Positions 24,098-33,567 of a stretch of 64,000 nt of DNA are shown one piece after another. This DNA comes from Bacillota bacterium (GTDB lineage Bacteria; Bacillota_I; Bacilli_A; RF39; UBA660). Location of the stretch: the NCBI GenBank assembly GCA_015059425.1, contig SVAM01000007.1, positions 1 through 64,000 on the forward strand, written 5' to 3'. Numbering within the stretch: the first letter of the stretch is position 1; every line of letters starts with the position of its first letter. A model generated the notes under the pieces. It did no database searches and was not told the DNA's origin. It saw only the letters and a list, made by a program, of their open reading frames with translations. A program made the position numbers and the translations under genes.

Positions 24098-25832
24098 AAT
24101 TGAAGTATTAGAAAATAAAATAAAAGAAAGTTTAAAAACATTAGGCTATGAACTAGATAATGTTACTATTAATCCCTCAAATAGACCTGATTTAGGAGAC
24201 TATCAATTTAATGGCATTATGCCTCTTGCTAAAACATATCATAAAAATCCTGTAGAAATTGCTAACGAATTAGTTCCATTAGTAAAAGAATATGAAGAAA
24301 TTAAAGAAGCAAGTGTTGCAGGGCCAGGTTTTATAAATTTAACATTTAGTGATAACTTTCTAATTGATTTTATGAATGAATCCAATAAAAATATCGAAAT
24401 TAATTATAATTTAGGAATAAATAAAACTATCTTTTTAGATTATGGTGGACCTAATGTTGCTAAAGTATTGCATGTTGGCCATTTAAGAAGTGGCAATATT
24501 GGTGAAGCACTTAAAAGACTTTGTGAAGCTGTAGGATGCAAAACTATCAGTGATGTTCATTTGGGTGACTGGGGAAGACCTATGGGTATGGTTATTTTAG
24601 AAATTAAAACAAGACACCCTGAACTAGCTTATTTTAAAGAAGATTATAGTGGTGAAGAAGTTGATTTTGAAATTACAAATGATGATTTATTAGAGCTATA
24701 TCCTATTGCTACAACAAAAGCTAAAGAAGATGAAGCTATTATGGAAGAAGCAAGAAAAATAAATCTAGATTTACAAAACAAACATATTGGATATTACTCT
24801 TTATGGAAAAAAATTGCTGAAGTTAGTATTAATGAAGTTAAAAGAATATATAAAGATTTAAATGTATCGTTTGATTTATGGGAAGGCGAATCTAATAGTT
24901 ATGACTATATAGATGCTGTATTTAAATATTTATATAGCCAAAATATTGTAGAAGAAAGCGAAGGCGCACAAGTTATAGATGTTAAAAAAGATGATGACAA
25001 AATAGAAGTACCCCCATTAATATTAGTTAAAAGTAATGGTGCTGCCTCTTATGCTGCAACAGATCTAGCAGCTATCTGGGAAAGAACAAGAAATTATCCA
25101 TCAGATGAAATATGGTATTTAACAGATAAAAGACAAGAATTACATTTTAATCAAGTATTTAGAGCATCTTATAAAAGTAAAATGGTTGATGAAAAAATAA
25201 AATTAATATGGAATGGCTTTGGTACTATGAATGGACCTGATGGCAAACCATTTAAAACAAGAGATGGTGGAGTTATGCCTCTTTCTACCCTACTTGACAT
25301 GGTAACTGCTGAATGTGAAAAAAGATTAATGGATAGCATTACTGAAAATAGATATGAAACAGCAAGAACTATTGCTGTAGCGGCTATTAAATACGCAGAC
25401 CTTTTACCATTTAGAACTACTGATTACAACTTTGATATTGAAAAATTTACAGATTTAAATGGTAAAACCGGAACTTATTTATTATATTCAACTATAAGAA
25501 TGAAATCTTTATTAAATAAAGCTAAAGAAGCCGGTGTAGAATTTAATGATATTATAAAAATATCTACAGAAGCAGAAAGAAAGATTATTTTAGCTATGCT
25601 TGATTTAAGAAGAATAATTAAAAGAAGTTTTGAAAACTGTTCACTTAATGAAATAGCAGAATACTTATATAAAATAACAAATTTATATAACAATTTCTAT
25701 GCAGAAAACAAGATAATACCAGAAGAAAATAGTGAAGTTAGAGCATCATGGTTAGCCCTATCAAATATAATATATAATAATAATTTATATTTATTAAATT
25801 TATTAGGTATAAATATTCCTGAAAAAATGTAA
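24087..25832 (+). CDS. argS: Arginyl-tRNA synthetase
   Basis: About 581 aa. N-terminal additional domain about 1-85, class I catalytic core with HIGH motif as HVGHLRSGNIGEALKRL (about 121), KFKTRDGGVMPLS region (PFKTRDGG) replacing KMSKS, and the C-terminal helical anticodon-binding (DALR) domain about 460-581. Start at ATG 24087 chosen because TTGGAGATG lies upstream and it gives the standard N-terminus. Standard housekeeping enzyme. Confidence 0.96.
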   Translation: MNYKIEVLENKIKESLKTLGYELDNVTINPSNRPDLGDYQFNGIMPLAKTYHKNPVEIANELVPLVKEYEEIKEASVAGPGFINLTFSDNFLIDFMNESNKNIEINYNLGINKTIFLDYGGPNVAKVLHVGHLRSGNIGEALKRLCEAVGCKTISDVHLGDWGRPMGMVILEIKTRHPELAYFKEDYSGEEVDFEITNDDLLELYPIATTKAKEDEAIMEEARKINLDLQNKHIGYYSLWKKIAEVSINEVKRIYKDLNVSFDLWEGESNSYDYIDAVFKYLYSQNIVEESEGAQVIDVKKDDDKIEVPPLILVKSNGAASYAATDLAAIWERTRNYPSDEIWYLTDKRQELHFNQVFRASYKSKMVDEKIKLIWNGFGTMNGPDGKPFKTRDGGVMPLSTLLDMVTAECEKRLMDSITENRYETARTIAVAAIKYADLLPFRTTDYNFDIEKFTDLNGKTGTYLLYSTIRMKSLLNKAKEAGVEFNDIIKISTEAERKIILAMLDLRRIIKRSFENCSLNEIAEYLYKITNLYNNFYAENKIIPEENSEVRASWLALSNIIYNNNLYLLNLLGINIPEKM

Positions 25833-25949
25833 ATTAAGAATTGACAAACCCTATAAGTATATATTACTATTATAAGCGTTGGAAATGACATACACATTTT
25901 TAAACTACAATACATATAATGTCTTGAATTAACAAAAAGGGAGATTGCT
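25833..25949 (+). promoter_or_regulatory. rpoE promoter region
   Basis: TTGACA at about 25843 without a good partner at 17 bases, and TATAAT at about 25915-25920 ahead of AAAAGGGAG and the ATG. Confidence 0.35.
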
Positions 25950-26384
25950 ATGAAATTAAAAGATATAACAAAAGAAGAATTAGAAACAATGAATTATGAT
26001 GACATTGCAGAAATAATTTTAAATGAAGAAAAAACTAAAATGAAAATTAATGTATTATTTAAAAAAATATGCGATGCCTTAGAATTAAGTGATGCTGAAT
26101 ACGAGGCAAAAATTGCTGATTTCTTTGAACTATTAACAACTGATAAAAGATTTATTATGTTAGAAGATGGTTCATGGGATTTAAAAGAATTACATAATCC
26201 AAAAGTTATTGTAGATGATGAAGAAGATGAAATTACAACTGAAGTTGACGAAGATAGCGAAGAAATTACTGAAGAAGAGGAAGAAGACATTTTCTACGAT
26301 TCAGAAAATGAAGATGACATCCCTGACAATGATTTAGAAGATTTAGTAGTAATTGATGTAGATGATGAAGAAGCAAACAGTTAA
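25950..26384 (+). CDS. rpoE: RNA polymerase delta subunit
   Basis: 144 aa. N-terminal HARE-HTH domain (about 1-85; YEAKIADFFELLTTDKRFI, DGSWDLKE) and a long acidic unfolded tail of Asp/Glu (about 90-144). It speeds RNA polymerase recycling in Firmicutes and is usually near argS/pyrG. Ends in a hairpin terminator. Confidence 0.95.
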   Translation: MKLKDITKEELETMNYDDIAEIILNEEKTKMKINVLFKKICDALELSDAEYEAKIADFFELLTTDKRFIMLEDGSWDLKELHNPKVIVDDEEDEITTEVDEDSEEITEEEEEDIFYDSENEDDIPDNDLEDLVVIDVDDEEANS

Positions 26385-26398
26385 TGTTTGTTTTTTTA
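26372..26398 (+). terminator. rpoE terminator
   Basis: CAAACA GTTAA TGTTTG followed by T7. Confidence 0.85.
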
Positions 26399-26438
26399 AA
26401 AGTTTTTGATATAATTATACGAGAAAGGACCTGATAAT

Positions 26439-27503
26439 ATGTTTGAAAGACTTGATGCAATAGAAAAAAAATACAATGAATTACAAGTAGATTTAACTAA
26501 TCCTGATATAATTAGTGATTATAGCAAATTAAAATCATTATCTAAAGAATCTAGTGATTTAGAGGAAACAGTTAAAAAATATCACGAATATAAAGAAACT
26601 ATCCAAGGTATAGAAGATGCAAAACTTTTAATGAAAGATGATGAATTAAAAGAAATGGCAGAATTAGAATATGCAGAATTAAAAGAAAGATTAGAAGTTA
26701 TAAATAAAGAATTAGAAATATTACTAGTTCCAAAAGATGAAAATGATGGTAAAAATGTTATCATGGAAATTAGAGGAGCTGCTGGTGGAGATGAAGCTAA
26801 TATCTTCGCTGGTGACCTATACCGTATGTATACTTATTATGCCGAAAAAAACGGTTGGAAAATTGAAGAAATAAATACATTAGAAGGTACAAGTGGCGGA
26901 TATTCACAAGTAGAAATTATGATTAAAGGCGAAGATGTATATAAAAAATTAAAATATGAAAGTGGTTCTCACCGTGTACAAAGAGTTCCTGTTACTGAAA
27001 CTCAAGGAAGAGTTCATACATCCACTGCAACCGTGTTAGTTATGCCAGAAGTTGAAACAGCTAACATTGACGTAAAAGAAAGTGATATAAAAATGGATGT
27101 ATATCATTCAAGTGGTGCTGGAGGACAATCAGTAAATACAGCAAACTCTGCCGTAAGACTTACGCATGTACCTACTGGTGTTGTAGTTACTTGCCAAACT
27201 GAACGTAGCCAATTAAGAAATCGTGAAAGAGCTATGGAATTACTAAAAATAAAAATTCACGATGAAATAAGAAGTAAAGAAGAACTAGAATTAGGTAATG
27301 CTAGAAAAAGTAAGATTGGGACTGGAGACAGAAGCGAAAAAATAAGAACTTATAACTATCCTCAAAACCGTGTTACAGATCATCGTATAAACTTCTCTAT
27401 TATGAGTTTAGATAGAGTAATGGATGGCGAAATGGAACCAATTATTGAAGCCTTACAAACAGAAGATTTAAGACTTAAATTAGCTGGTGAATCGTTTGAA
27501 TAA
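26439..27503 (+). CDS. prfA: Peptide chain release factor 1
   Basis: 354 aa. Recognises UAA/UAG; the tripeptide anticodon PVT is in RVQRVPVTETQGRVHTS, the catalytic GGQ in SSGAGGQSVNTANSAV (about 229-244). Co-operonic and overlapping by 17 bp with prmC, which methylates the GGQ glutamine. Confidence 0.98.
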   Translation: MFERLDAIEKKYNELQVDLTNPDIISDYSKLKSLSKESSDLEETVKKYHEYKETIQGIEDAKLLMKDDELKEMAELEYAELKERLEVINKELEILLVPKDENDGKNVIMEIRGAAGGDEANIFAGDLYRMYTYYAEKNGWKIEEINTLEGTSGGYSQVEIMIKGEDVYKKLKYESGSHRVQRVPVTETQGRVHTSTATVLVMPEVETANIDVKESDIKMDVYHSSGAGGQSVNTANSAVRLTHVPTGVVVTCQTERSQLRNRERAMELLKIKIHDEIRSKEELELGNARKSKIGTGDRSEKIRTYNYPQNRVTDHRINFSIMSLDRVMDGEMEPIIEALQTEDLRLKLAGESFE

Positions 27504-28212
27504 AATAGGTAATGCTGAATTAAAATTATTAAAAGAAATATATAAAGATAATATTGATGAAGCTTATAAAAAACTAGAAGAAAACTACCCTATTCAATAT
27601 TTAATTGGATATGTAGACTTTTATAACACTAAAATTAATGTTAATGAATCAGTTTTAATTCCAAGGTATGAAACAGAAATTTTAGTTGATGAAACGATTA
27701 AATTCTTAAAAGAAAAAAAATACAAAAAAATAATTGATATATGTACTGGAAGTGGCGCTATAGCAATTGCTTTAAAAAAGCATTTAAATATAGAAATGGA
27801 TGCTTGTGATATAAGTGAAGAAGCTTTAAATACAGCACAAGAAAATGATTTGGAAAACAATACAAAAATAAACTTTTTCAAGATAGATATTCTAAAAGAG
27901 AATATAAATAAAAAATATGACTGTATTGTTAGTAATCCCCCTTATGTTAAACATGATGAAACAGTATCTTTAGAAACAAAATACGAGCCACAAATAGCGT
28001 TATTTGCAAACAACAATGGTTTAGAATTTTATGAAAAAATAATAAAAGATGCAGTGAATATGTTAAATAATAATGGTTCAATAATATTTGAAATCGGAGC
28101 AACACAAGCCGAAAGCATAAAAAAAATAGCCTTAAGCTATTTTCCAAATTCAAATATTAGAGTTATAAAAGACTTTAACAATTACGATAGAATTATGTTT
28201 ATTGAAACATAA
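27487..28212 (+). CDS. prmC: Release factor glutamine methyltransferase
   Basis: 241 aa SAM-dependent enzyme that N5-methylates the GGQ Gln of RF1/RF2. Motif I IDICTGSGAIAIAL, and the NPPY active-site motif in IVSNPPYVKHDE. The usual helical N-terminal domain is cut down to about 40 residues, while the linker QYLIGYVDFYNTKI and PRYETEILVDE are conserved. GTG start inside prfA. Confidence 0.95.
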   Translation: MNRLNKIGNAELKLLKEIYKDNIDEAYKKLEENYPIQYLIGYVDFYNTKINVNESVLIPRYETEILVDETIKFLKEKKYKKIIDICTGSGAIAIALKKHLNIEMDACDISEEALNTAQENDLENNTKINFFKIDILKENINKKYDCIVSNPPYVKHDETVSLETKYEPQIALFANNNGLEFYEKIIKDAVNMLNNNGSIIFEIGATQAESIKKIALSYFPNSNIRVIKDFNNYDRIMFIET

Positions 28213-28216
28213 TTTT

Positions 28217-28546
28217 TTATTTAGAAACAGTTTTTACTAAATATATTTTTTTATCAAAGCCTCCCCTTTTCTCTCTTTTTAAAGTTCTTGTACTAAGTAA
28301 ATCTTCTTCACTATATCCATTAGCTTTAGTTAAGGCAAATAATACTTCTAATAAATCAGCACATTCTTCTAATACTTCCTCTTTACTTTTTGCATTTATT
28401 ATTTCATTATACTCTTCAAATAACTTATCTTTTAACGCTTTAATATATTCATCATCTACTAAAGTTCTACAATAAGGAATATCACCATTTTTAACTATAA
28501 TATCAGGTATATTATCCCTAACTAACTTATTCATAATTTTTTTCAT
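28217..28546 (-). CDS. MazG-like nucleotide pyrophosphohydrolase
   Basis: 109 aa. All-alpha NTP-PPase pattern: LVRDNIPDII, then EEYNEI and EECADLLEVLFAL supplying the EExxE...ExxD metal ligands. Members hydrolyse damaged or excess NTPs. Convergent with prmC, tail to tail with little space. Confidence 0.8.
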   Translation of the reverse strand: MKKIMNKLVRDNIPDIIVKNGDIPYCRTLVDDEYIKALKDKLFEEYNEIINAKSKEEVLEECADLLEVLFALTKANGYSEEDLLSTRTLKREKRGGFDKKIYLVKTVSK

Positions 28547-28555
28547 AATTTACCT

Positions 28556-28738
28556 CTAAGACACAAAATCTATAACAAAATTAGTAAGCAAATAACTAAG
28601 TGCAAAACTTAATGATAATACTAACAATTTGGCTTCAATTTCTTTACTTTTTTTCATAATACCATTAAAATTAATACCATTTAATATAAATATAGAAAAC
28701 ATGGTAAAAAAAACATATAAATATATTTTAATACTCAT
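28556..28738 (-). CDS. DUF1146 (YwzB-like) small membrane protein
   Basis: 60 aa, two membrane helices (about 5-20 and 38-58) around NGINFNGIMKKSKEIEAKL, the DUF1146 signature. In Bacillus YwzB lies near the ATP synthase/murA region; function unknown. Its start overlaps the rpiB stop by one base (TAATG). Confidence 0.8.
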   Translation of the reverse strand: MSIKIYLYVFFTMFSIFILNGINFNGIMKKSKEIEAKLLVLSLSFALSYLLTNFVIDFVS

Positions 28739-29187
28739 TAATTCTTTTCCTCATAAACTGTTATAGCCTTAACTCTATTTAAATGTCTTTCTTCTGATGG
28801 TGATTTTGTATTAATAAAAGTATCAATTATTTCTTTGACTTCATTTAAATCAGTAGTAATATCTGCTCCTAAAGAAATAACATTAGCCCCATTATGATTT
28901 TTAGCTTTAAAAGCATCATCAACATTTACAGCACGCACACATCTAATCCCTTTAACTTTATTCGCGGCAATACTCATACCAACTCCAGACCCACAAATTA
29001 GAATACCTAAAGATCCTTCTGTATCCCTTACTAATTCTCCTAATTTAAAAGCAAATTCTGGATAATCATCAGATTCATTATTAGGTAAACCGATATCTAA
29101 AGCTTCTAAACCATTCTCATTTAAATAATTTATTAATTTGTTTTTAAGATCCACACCTCTGTGGTCACAACCCAAAAATATTTTCAT
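28738..29187 (-). CDS. rpiB: Ribose-5-phosphate isomerase B
   Basis: About 149 aa. Interconverts ribose-5- and ribulose-5-phosphate. GCDHRGVDLKNKL at the N-terminus, DYPEFA, active-site Cys in ICGSGVGMSIAANK, and the HNGANVISLGAD helix. Start ATG at 29187 after TTGGAGGAATATAAA. Confidence 0.96.
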   Translation of the reverse strand: MKIFLGCDHRGVDLKNKLINYLNENGLEALDIGLPNNESDDYPEFAFKLGELVRDTEGSLGILICGSGVGMSIAANKVKGIRCVRAVNVDDAFKAKNHNGANVISLGADITTDLNEVKEIIDTFINTKSPSEERHLNRVKAITVYEEKN

Positions 29188-29306
29188 TTTATATTCCTCC
29201 AATATAATTTTATCAAACAACTAAAAAACGTTAAATAATAAATCACGAAATTAGACACAACTTTACTAAACTTTAAAATTAATATATAATGTTTTTGGTG
29301 ATTATT

Positions 29307-30056
29307 ATGTTTATAGATACTCATTGTCACATATTTAGTGAATATTATGAAAATATTAAAGAAGTATTAAATAATGCAAAAAATGTTAATATCACAAAAG
29401 TTATTAACAATGGATGTGATAACAAAAGTAATATAGAAGTTATAGATTTGATAAATAAACATAATAACATGTATGGAGCAATAGGAATACACCCAGAAGA
29501 AGTAGATAATTATTACGAAAATGATTTAAAATATATTGAAAATAATTTAAATAACAAAAAAGTTATTGCTATTGGGGAAATTGGCCTAGATTATTACTAT
29601 ACAAAAGAAAACAAAGACAAACAAATAGCGTTATTTGAAAGACAATTATGCCTTGCCGAAAAATATAATAAACCGGTTATAATACACAGTAGAGAGGCAA
29701 CATTAGATACAATAAATATACTAAAAAAACATAAAGTAACAGGCGTTATCCATTCTTTTTCAGGTTCTTTAGAAACAGCAAAAGAGTATATAAAGATGGG
29801 ATTTTTATTAGGAATTAATGGAGTCATAACTTTTAAAAACTGCAACTTAAAAGAAGTAGTAAAAGAGTTAGAACTAAGTAATATTATTTTAGAAACAGAC
29901 AGTCCCTATTTGACACCAGTACCCTATCGAGGTAAAAGAAATGAACCAGCAAGAATAATTGACATCGCAAATTTTATTTGTGATTTAAAAGATATTTCAT
30001 TAAAAGAACTCTCACAAATTACCAACGAAAATATCAAACGAGTTTTTGACATTTAA
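29307..30056 (+). CDS. tatD: TatD family deoxyribonuclease
   Basis: About 249 aa TIM-barrel metal hydrolase. FIDTHCHIF (metal His pair), GEIGLDYYY, KPVIIHSREA, HSFSG and ETDSPYLTPVPYRGKRNEP. First gene of the classic tatD, yabE, rsmA, yabG, veg, spoVG order. Start set at ATG 29307, behind GGTGATT; an in-frame ATG six codons earlier is possible. Confidence 0.95.
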   Translation: MFIDTHCHIFSEYYENIKEVLNNAKNVNITKVINNGCDNKSNIEVIDLINKHNNMYGAIGIHPEEVDNYYENDLKYIENNLNNKKVIAIGEIGLDYYYTKENKDKQIALFERQLCLAEKYNKPVIIHSREATLDTINILKKHKVTGVIHSFSGSLETAKEYIKMGFLLGINGVITFKNCNLKEVVKELELSNIILETDSPYLTPVPYRGKRNEPARIIDIANFICDLKDISLKELSQITNENIKRVFDI

Positions 30057-30099
30057 CTTTTATTATGATATTATTAATACAACCAATTGAGGTGAAAAG

Positions 30100-30669
30100 A
30101 TGAAAGGTAAATTATTTTACTTTAAATATATAGCTAAAATAGTAATTATATTTTTAGTACTATTTGGTATTAAATCATCTTCTTTTAAAATAGAAACTTA
30201 TAGTAGTAACGAAAACTTAAACAAAAGTGTCAACTTATCTACTATGGCTATATTTATTAATAAAGAAGAGGAAGAAAAAAGAAATGAAGAAGCCTTACAA
30301 ACTTATTTATGGGGCTCTTTAGATAGCTATACAGGCGATTTAACTGGATATGGTGCAGATTGTGCATTATGTACTGGTAGACTTGCATGTATGAGTAGTT
30401 TAGATTTAAGTAATGGTAGAACTACATATGAAGATAAAACTTATGGTGAAGTTAGAATTGTAGCATCAAGCAAAAACTTACCATGTGGAACTATTATAAG
30501 ATTTGATAGTTTAAGAATAAGTGAAAAGCCAGTTATAGCAATAGTACTTGATCGTGGAGTATTAGGAAATGATATAGATCTATTAACTCCTAGTGAAGCT
30601 TATGCTGGAGAACATATTGGTAGAACTGTTATAACATATGACGTATTAAGATTTGGATGGGAAAAATAA
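30100..30669 (+). CDS. YabE-like 3D-domain cell-wall protein
   Basis: 189 aa. N-terminal membrane anchor (about 9-27), spacer, then a 3D/double-psi beta-barrel domain (about 75-187) with LTGYGADCALCTGRLAC, GEVRIVAS and the DRGVLGNDIDLLTPSEA core holding catalytic Asp residues. Such domains act as lytic transglycosylase-like cell-wall enzymes (YabE, YocH). Much shorter than Bacillus YabE: no G5 or DUF348 repeats. Confidence 0.85.
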   Translation: MKGKLFYFKYIAKIVIIFLVLFGIKSSSFKIETYSSNENLNKSVNLSTMAIFINKEEEEKRNEEALQTYLWGSLDSYTGDLTGYGADCALCTGRLACMSSLDLSNGRTTYEDKTYGEVRIVASSKNLPCGTIIRFDSLRISEKPVIAIVLDRGVLGNDIDLLTPSEAYAGEHIGRTVITYDVLRFGWEK

Positions 30670-30682
30670 TCCCATCTTTTTA
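30656..30682 (+). terminator. Attenuator/terminator between yabE-like gene and rsmA
   Basis: GATGGGA AAAATAA TCCCATC followed by TTTTTAAGG; it overlaps the end of the yabE-like gene and sits directly ahead of the rsmA ribosome site (AAGGAGTGG). Confidence 0.75.
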
Positions 30683-30694
30683 AGGAGTGGAATT

Positions 30695-31474
30695 ATGGAT
30701 ATTAAAGCTAAGAAATCATTAGGTCAAAACTTTTTAAAAGAAGAATCAGTTTTAAAAAACATAGCTAATTCTATTGCAACTAATGAAAATGATTTAATAA
30801 TCGAAATAGGACCAGGCAAAGGCGCTTTAACAAAACATTTAAAAAATAAAAACTCGTATTTAGTATGTTATGAAATCGATAATAGAATGACAGAAATATT
30901 AAAAAAATTAGAAGATGATAAAACAAAAATTATATTTCAGGATTTTTTAGCAGCAAACATTTTAGAAGATATTAAAGATTATGATTATGAAAATATATAT
31001 ATTATAGCAAACATCCCATATTACATAACAACACCAATTATAAAAAAAGTAATAGAATTACCAAAGTTAGAAAGTATGAGTCTTTTAGTTCAAAAAGAAG
31101 TGGCAGAACGTTTTAGTGCTAATCCTGGCTCTAAAGCATATGGATCTTTAACAGTATATTTAAATTATTATTTTGAAATTAATTACTTATTTACTGTAAA
31201 AAATACTTGTTTTGAGCCTATACCAAAAGTTGATAGTGCCGTTATTAATTTCAAAAAAAGAGATAAAAAAACGGATATTAAAAATGAAGAATTATTATTT
31301 AAATTAATAGAAGATTCATTTAAAATGAAAAGGAAAACATTAAAGAACAATTTAAAAAATTATGATTGGTACAAAATAAATGAAGTATTAATAAAGAATA
31401 ATTTACCAGATAATATACGCGCCGAAGAAATATCTTTAGATTTATTTATAGCTATAGCTAATAATTTAGCATAG
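30695..31474 (+). CDS. rsmA: 16S rRNA (A1518/A1519) dimethyltransferase
   Basis: About 259 aa. KKSLGQNFL start motif, SAM motif IIEIGPGKGALT, catalytic NIPYYITTPI. Dimethylates two adenines in helix 45 of 16S rRNA. Start ATG 30695 with AAGGAGTGG; the longer reading would run through the terminator. Confidence 0.97.
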   Translation: MDIKAKKSLGQNFLKEESVLKNIANSIATNENDLIIEIGPGKGALTKHLKNKNSYLVCYEIDNRMTEILKKLEDDKTKIIFQDFLAANILEDIKDYDYENIYIIANIPYYITTPIIKKVIELPKLESMSLLVQKEVAERFSANPGSKAYGSLTVYLNYYFEINYLFTVKNTCFEPIPKVDSAVINFKKRDKKTDIKNEELLFKLIEDSFKMKRKTLKNNLKNYDWYKINEVLIKNNLPDNIRAEEISLDLFIAIANNLA

Positions 31475-31527
31475 CATTTTTTAAATCATAAAAACAAAAT
31501 AAAAACATATTATTTATTGGTGATTCA

Positions 31528-32304
31528 ATGGAATTAAAACGAGGTGACTTAGTAACAAGAAAAAGTTATAATCACGATACAGTGTTTAAAATAATAAATA
31601 TAAAAGATGATATTTATTATCTAAAAGGAACAGAAGTTAGATTATATGCGGACGCTAAAGAAGATGACTTAGAAAAATATGAAATATTAGAAAATACAGA
31701 AGAATTAAGTATAATAGACGAAAGTGAACTTAATCTGGAGCGTAACGAATATTTTTATATACCTGCTAAAATATTACATATAGATGGCGATAAAGACTAT
31801 TTAGATAAATGCTTAAAATATTATAAAAAAAAAGGTGTATACGCCATCGGAAAAAAAGTAAGTGAAGAGCAAATATATGAACAATTATTGCCATTATTAA
31901 AAGAACACAAACCAGATATTGTAATTATTACTGGTCATGACGCATATTATTCTAAAAAAGGAAATATTAATGATTTAAAAAATTATCGAAACACTGCTAA
32001 TTTTATTAAAGCAGTAAAAATAGCAAGAAAATATGAAAAATCTCATGATAAATTAATAATAATTGCAGGTGCCTGTCAAAGCAACTATGAAGAATTATTA
32101 AAAGCTGGAGCAAATTTTGCATCAAGCCCAAAAAGAATAAATATCCATGCACTAGACCCAGCAATTATTGCGAGTACTCTTGCACTAACAGAAAGAAATA
32201 AAGAAATAAATTTAATAGAACTTTTAGATAAAACAAAATATGGGCACGACGGAATAGGCGGCATTAAATGTAGTGGCTTGATGTATGTAGGATTTCCAAG
32301 ATAA
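31528..32304 (+). CDS. yabG: Sporulation-specific protease YabG
   Basis: 258 aa. N-terminal KRGDLVTRKSYNHDTVFKI and LKGTEVRLYADAKEDDL are YabG signatures; the middle has ITGHDAYYSK and AGACQSNYEELLKAGA with the expected catalytic Cys/His. It processes spore coat proteins. Position between rsmA and veg is canonical. Confidence 0.93.
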   Translation: MELKRGDLVTRKSYNHDTVFKIINIKDDIYYLKGTEVRLYADAKEDDLEKYEILENTEELSIIDESELNLERNEYFYIPAKILHIDGDKDYLDKCLKYYKKKGVYAIGKKVSEEQIYEQLLPLLKEHKPDIVIITGHDAYYSKKGNINDLKNYRNTANFIKAVKIARKYEKSHDKLIIIAGACQSNYEELLKAGANFASSPKRINIHALDPAIIASTLALTERNKEINLIELLDKTKYGHDGIGGIKCSGLMYVGFPR

Positions 32305-32313
32305 GGGGGAAGC

Positions 32314-32526
32314 ATGAATCCTGAATTTATTAAAGAAGAACTAAATAAAAATATAGGTAAATTAGTTACAATAAAAGTATACGGAATGCGAAACAAAACA
32401 AATACTTATTATGGGCAAATTAAATCTATATACCCTAATATATTTACTATACATGATGGCACTTCTGAAAAAAGTTTTAGCTATGCTGATGTAATTACAG
32501 GTGATATAAAAATAAAATATGAGTAA
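32314..32526 (+). CDS. veg: Veg protein
   Basis: 70 aa. GKLVTIKVYGMRNKTNTYYG ... SIYPNIFTI ... SFSYADVITGDIKI matches Veg (biofilm and spore-outgrowth modulator, Sm-like fold). Nine bases after yabG with GGGGGAAGC ribosome site. Confidence 0.9.
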   Translation: MNPEFIKEELNKNIGKLVTIKVYGMRNKTNTYYGQIKSIYPNIFTIHDGTSEKSFSYADVITGDIKIKYE

Positions 32527-32603
32527 ACTCTTGCTATTTACCATTTTTTGCTATAAAATATATTTAAGTAAAGGTAAATTACTTAGAAGGGAAAGAAATA
32601 TTT

Positions 32604-32858
32604 ATGCAAATTACATCAGTAACTGTTAAAAAAATTGAAAAAGATGGTTCAAGAATGAAAGGAATTGCTTCTGTATTATTAGACGATTCATTCGCAATTC
32701 ATGACATCAGAATAATTGAAGGAGACAACGGACTATTTATAGCTATGCCAAGCAGAAAAACTGCTACTGGTGGATATAGAGATATAGCTCATCCAATCAA
32801 TCCTGATGTACGTAAGATGTTTGAAGATGCTATATTAGAAGAATTTAATAAAGCATAA
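32604..32858 (+). CDS. spoVG: SpoVG RNA/DNA-binding regulator
   Basis: 84 aa. MQITSVTVKKI, ALH-type HDIRIIEGDNGLFIAMPSRK and YRDIAHPINPDVR are diagnostic. Small site-specific nucleic-acid binding protein affecting septation and sporulation. Followed by a strong terminator. Confidence 0.97.
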   Translation: MQITSVTVKKIEKDGSRMKGIASVLLDDSFAIHDIRIIEGDNGLFIAMPSRKTATGGYRDIAHPINPDVRKMFEDAILEEFNKA

Positions 32859-32865
32859 ATTAAAC

Positions 32866-32889
32866 TTGCAACAAGCAAGTTTTTTATTT
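32866..32889 (+). terminator. spoVG terminator
   Basis: AACTTGC AACAA GCAAGTT followed by TTTTATTT. Confidence 0.85.
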
Positions 32890-32938
32890 GGTATAATTAA
32901 GAATTTAAAACATATAATTATTTTAAAGGAGAATAAAT

Positions 32939-33229
32939 ATGGACAAAGCACAAGAAATAGTAAATTATGGGAATCATGAATTAAGAATAGTAGACAGAAG
33001 AGAAATTGCATTAACAGGAATTAAAAAAATAGCTAGTTTTGATAGTGAAGAATTTTTGTTAGAAAGTAATATGGGGATTATATTAATTAAAGGTTCTAAT
33101 TTAGAAATAATGAGATTAGATACACATGATGGCAATGTAAAAATAAAAGGTAAAATAAACAGTTTTAATTATTTAGATAATAAAGAAAAAATTAAAGAAG
33201 AAAGCCTAATATCTAAATTATTTAAATAA
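32939..33229 (+). CDS. yabP: Sporulation protein YabP
   Basis: 96 aa. NHELRIVDRREIALTGIKKI, IILIKGSNLEI and GKINSFNYL match YabP/YqfC, beta-rich proteins needed in the mother cell. Its last base overlaps the yabQ ATG. Confidence 0.9.
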   Translation: MDKAQEIVNYGNHELRIVDRREIALTGIKKIASFDSEEFLLESNMGIILIKGSNLEIMRLDTHDGNVKIKGKINSFNYLDNKEKIKEESLISKLFK

Positions 33230-33567
33230 TGGATGCTAAAACACAATTAATAATTTTAGCTTTTTCATATCTATATGGTTTTATATTATATTACTTAATA
33301 TTTATAAATAATAAAATAATAAAAAATATGAAAAGTATATATCGCAGTATTATTACAATACTTTTTATGTACAACATAGTATTAATATATATAATATCAA
33401 TATTTAAAATAAACAACGGGAATTTTCATATATATTTTTTTATAATGATTATTTTAGGATATATAAGTAACATAAAAGTGACAAAAAAAATGGCAAATAA
33501 TGTAAAGATACGCAAATTTATTGAAAAAATAAAGACTAAATGCTATACTGAACATAATAAGGGGTGA
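33229..33567 (+). CDS. yabQ: Sporulation membrane protein YabQ
   Basis: 112 aa with three predicted membrane segments (about 5-25, 40-60, 68-84) and a basic tail. Identified by topology and by its place between yabP and divIC; needed for cortex formation in Bacillus. Confidence 0.8.
   Translation: MDAKTQLIILAFSYLYGFILYYLIFINNKIIKNMKSIYRSIITILFMYNIVLIYIISIFKINNGNFHIYFFIMIILGYISNIKVTKKMANNVKIRKFIEKIKTKCYTEHNKG

Noticed and set aside
25994-26290. Ser-rich minus-strand frame opposite rpoE
   Set aside because: Mirror of the Asp/Glu-rich delta tail codons; a known antisense artefact.
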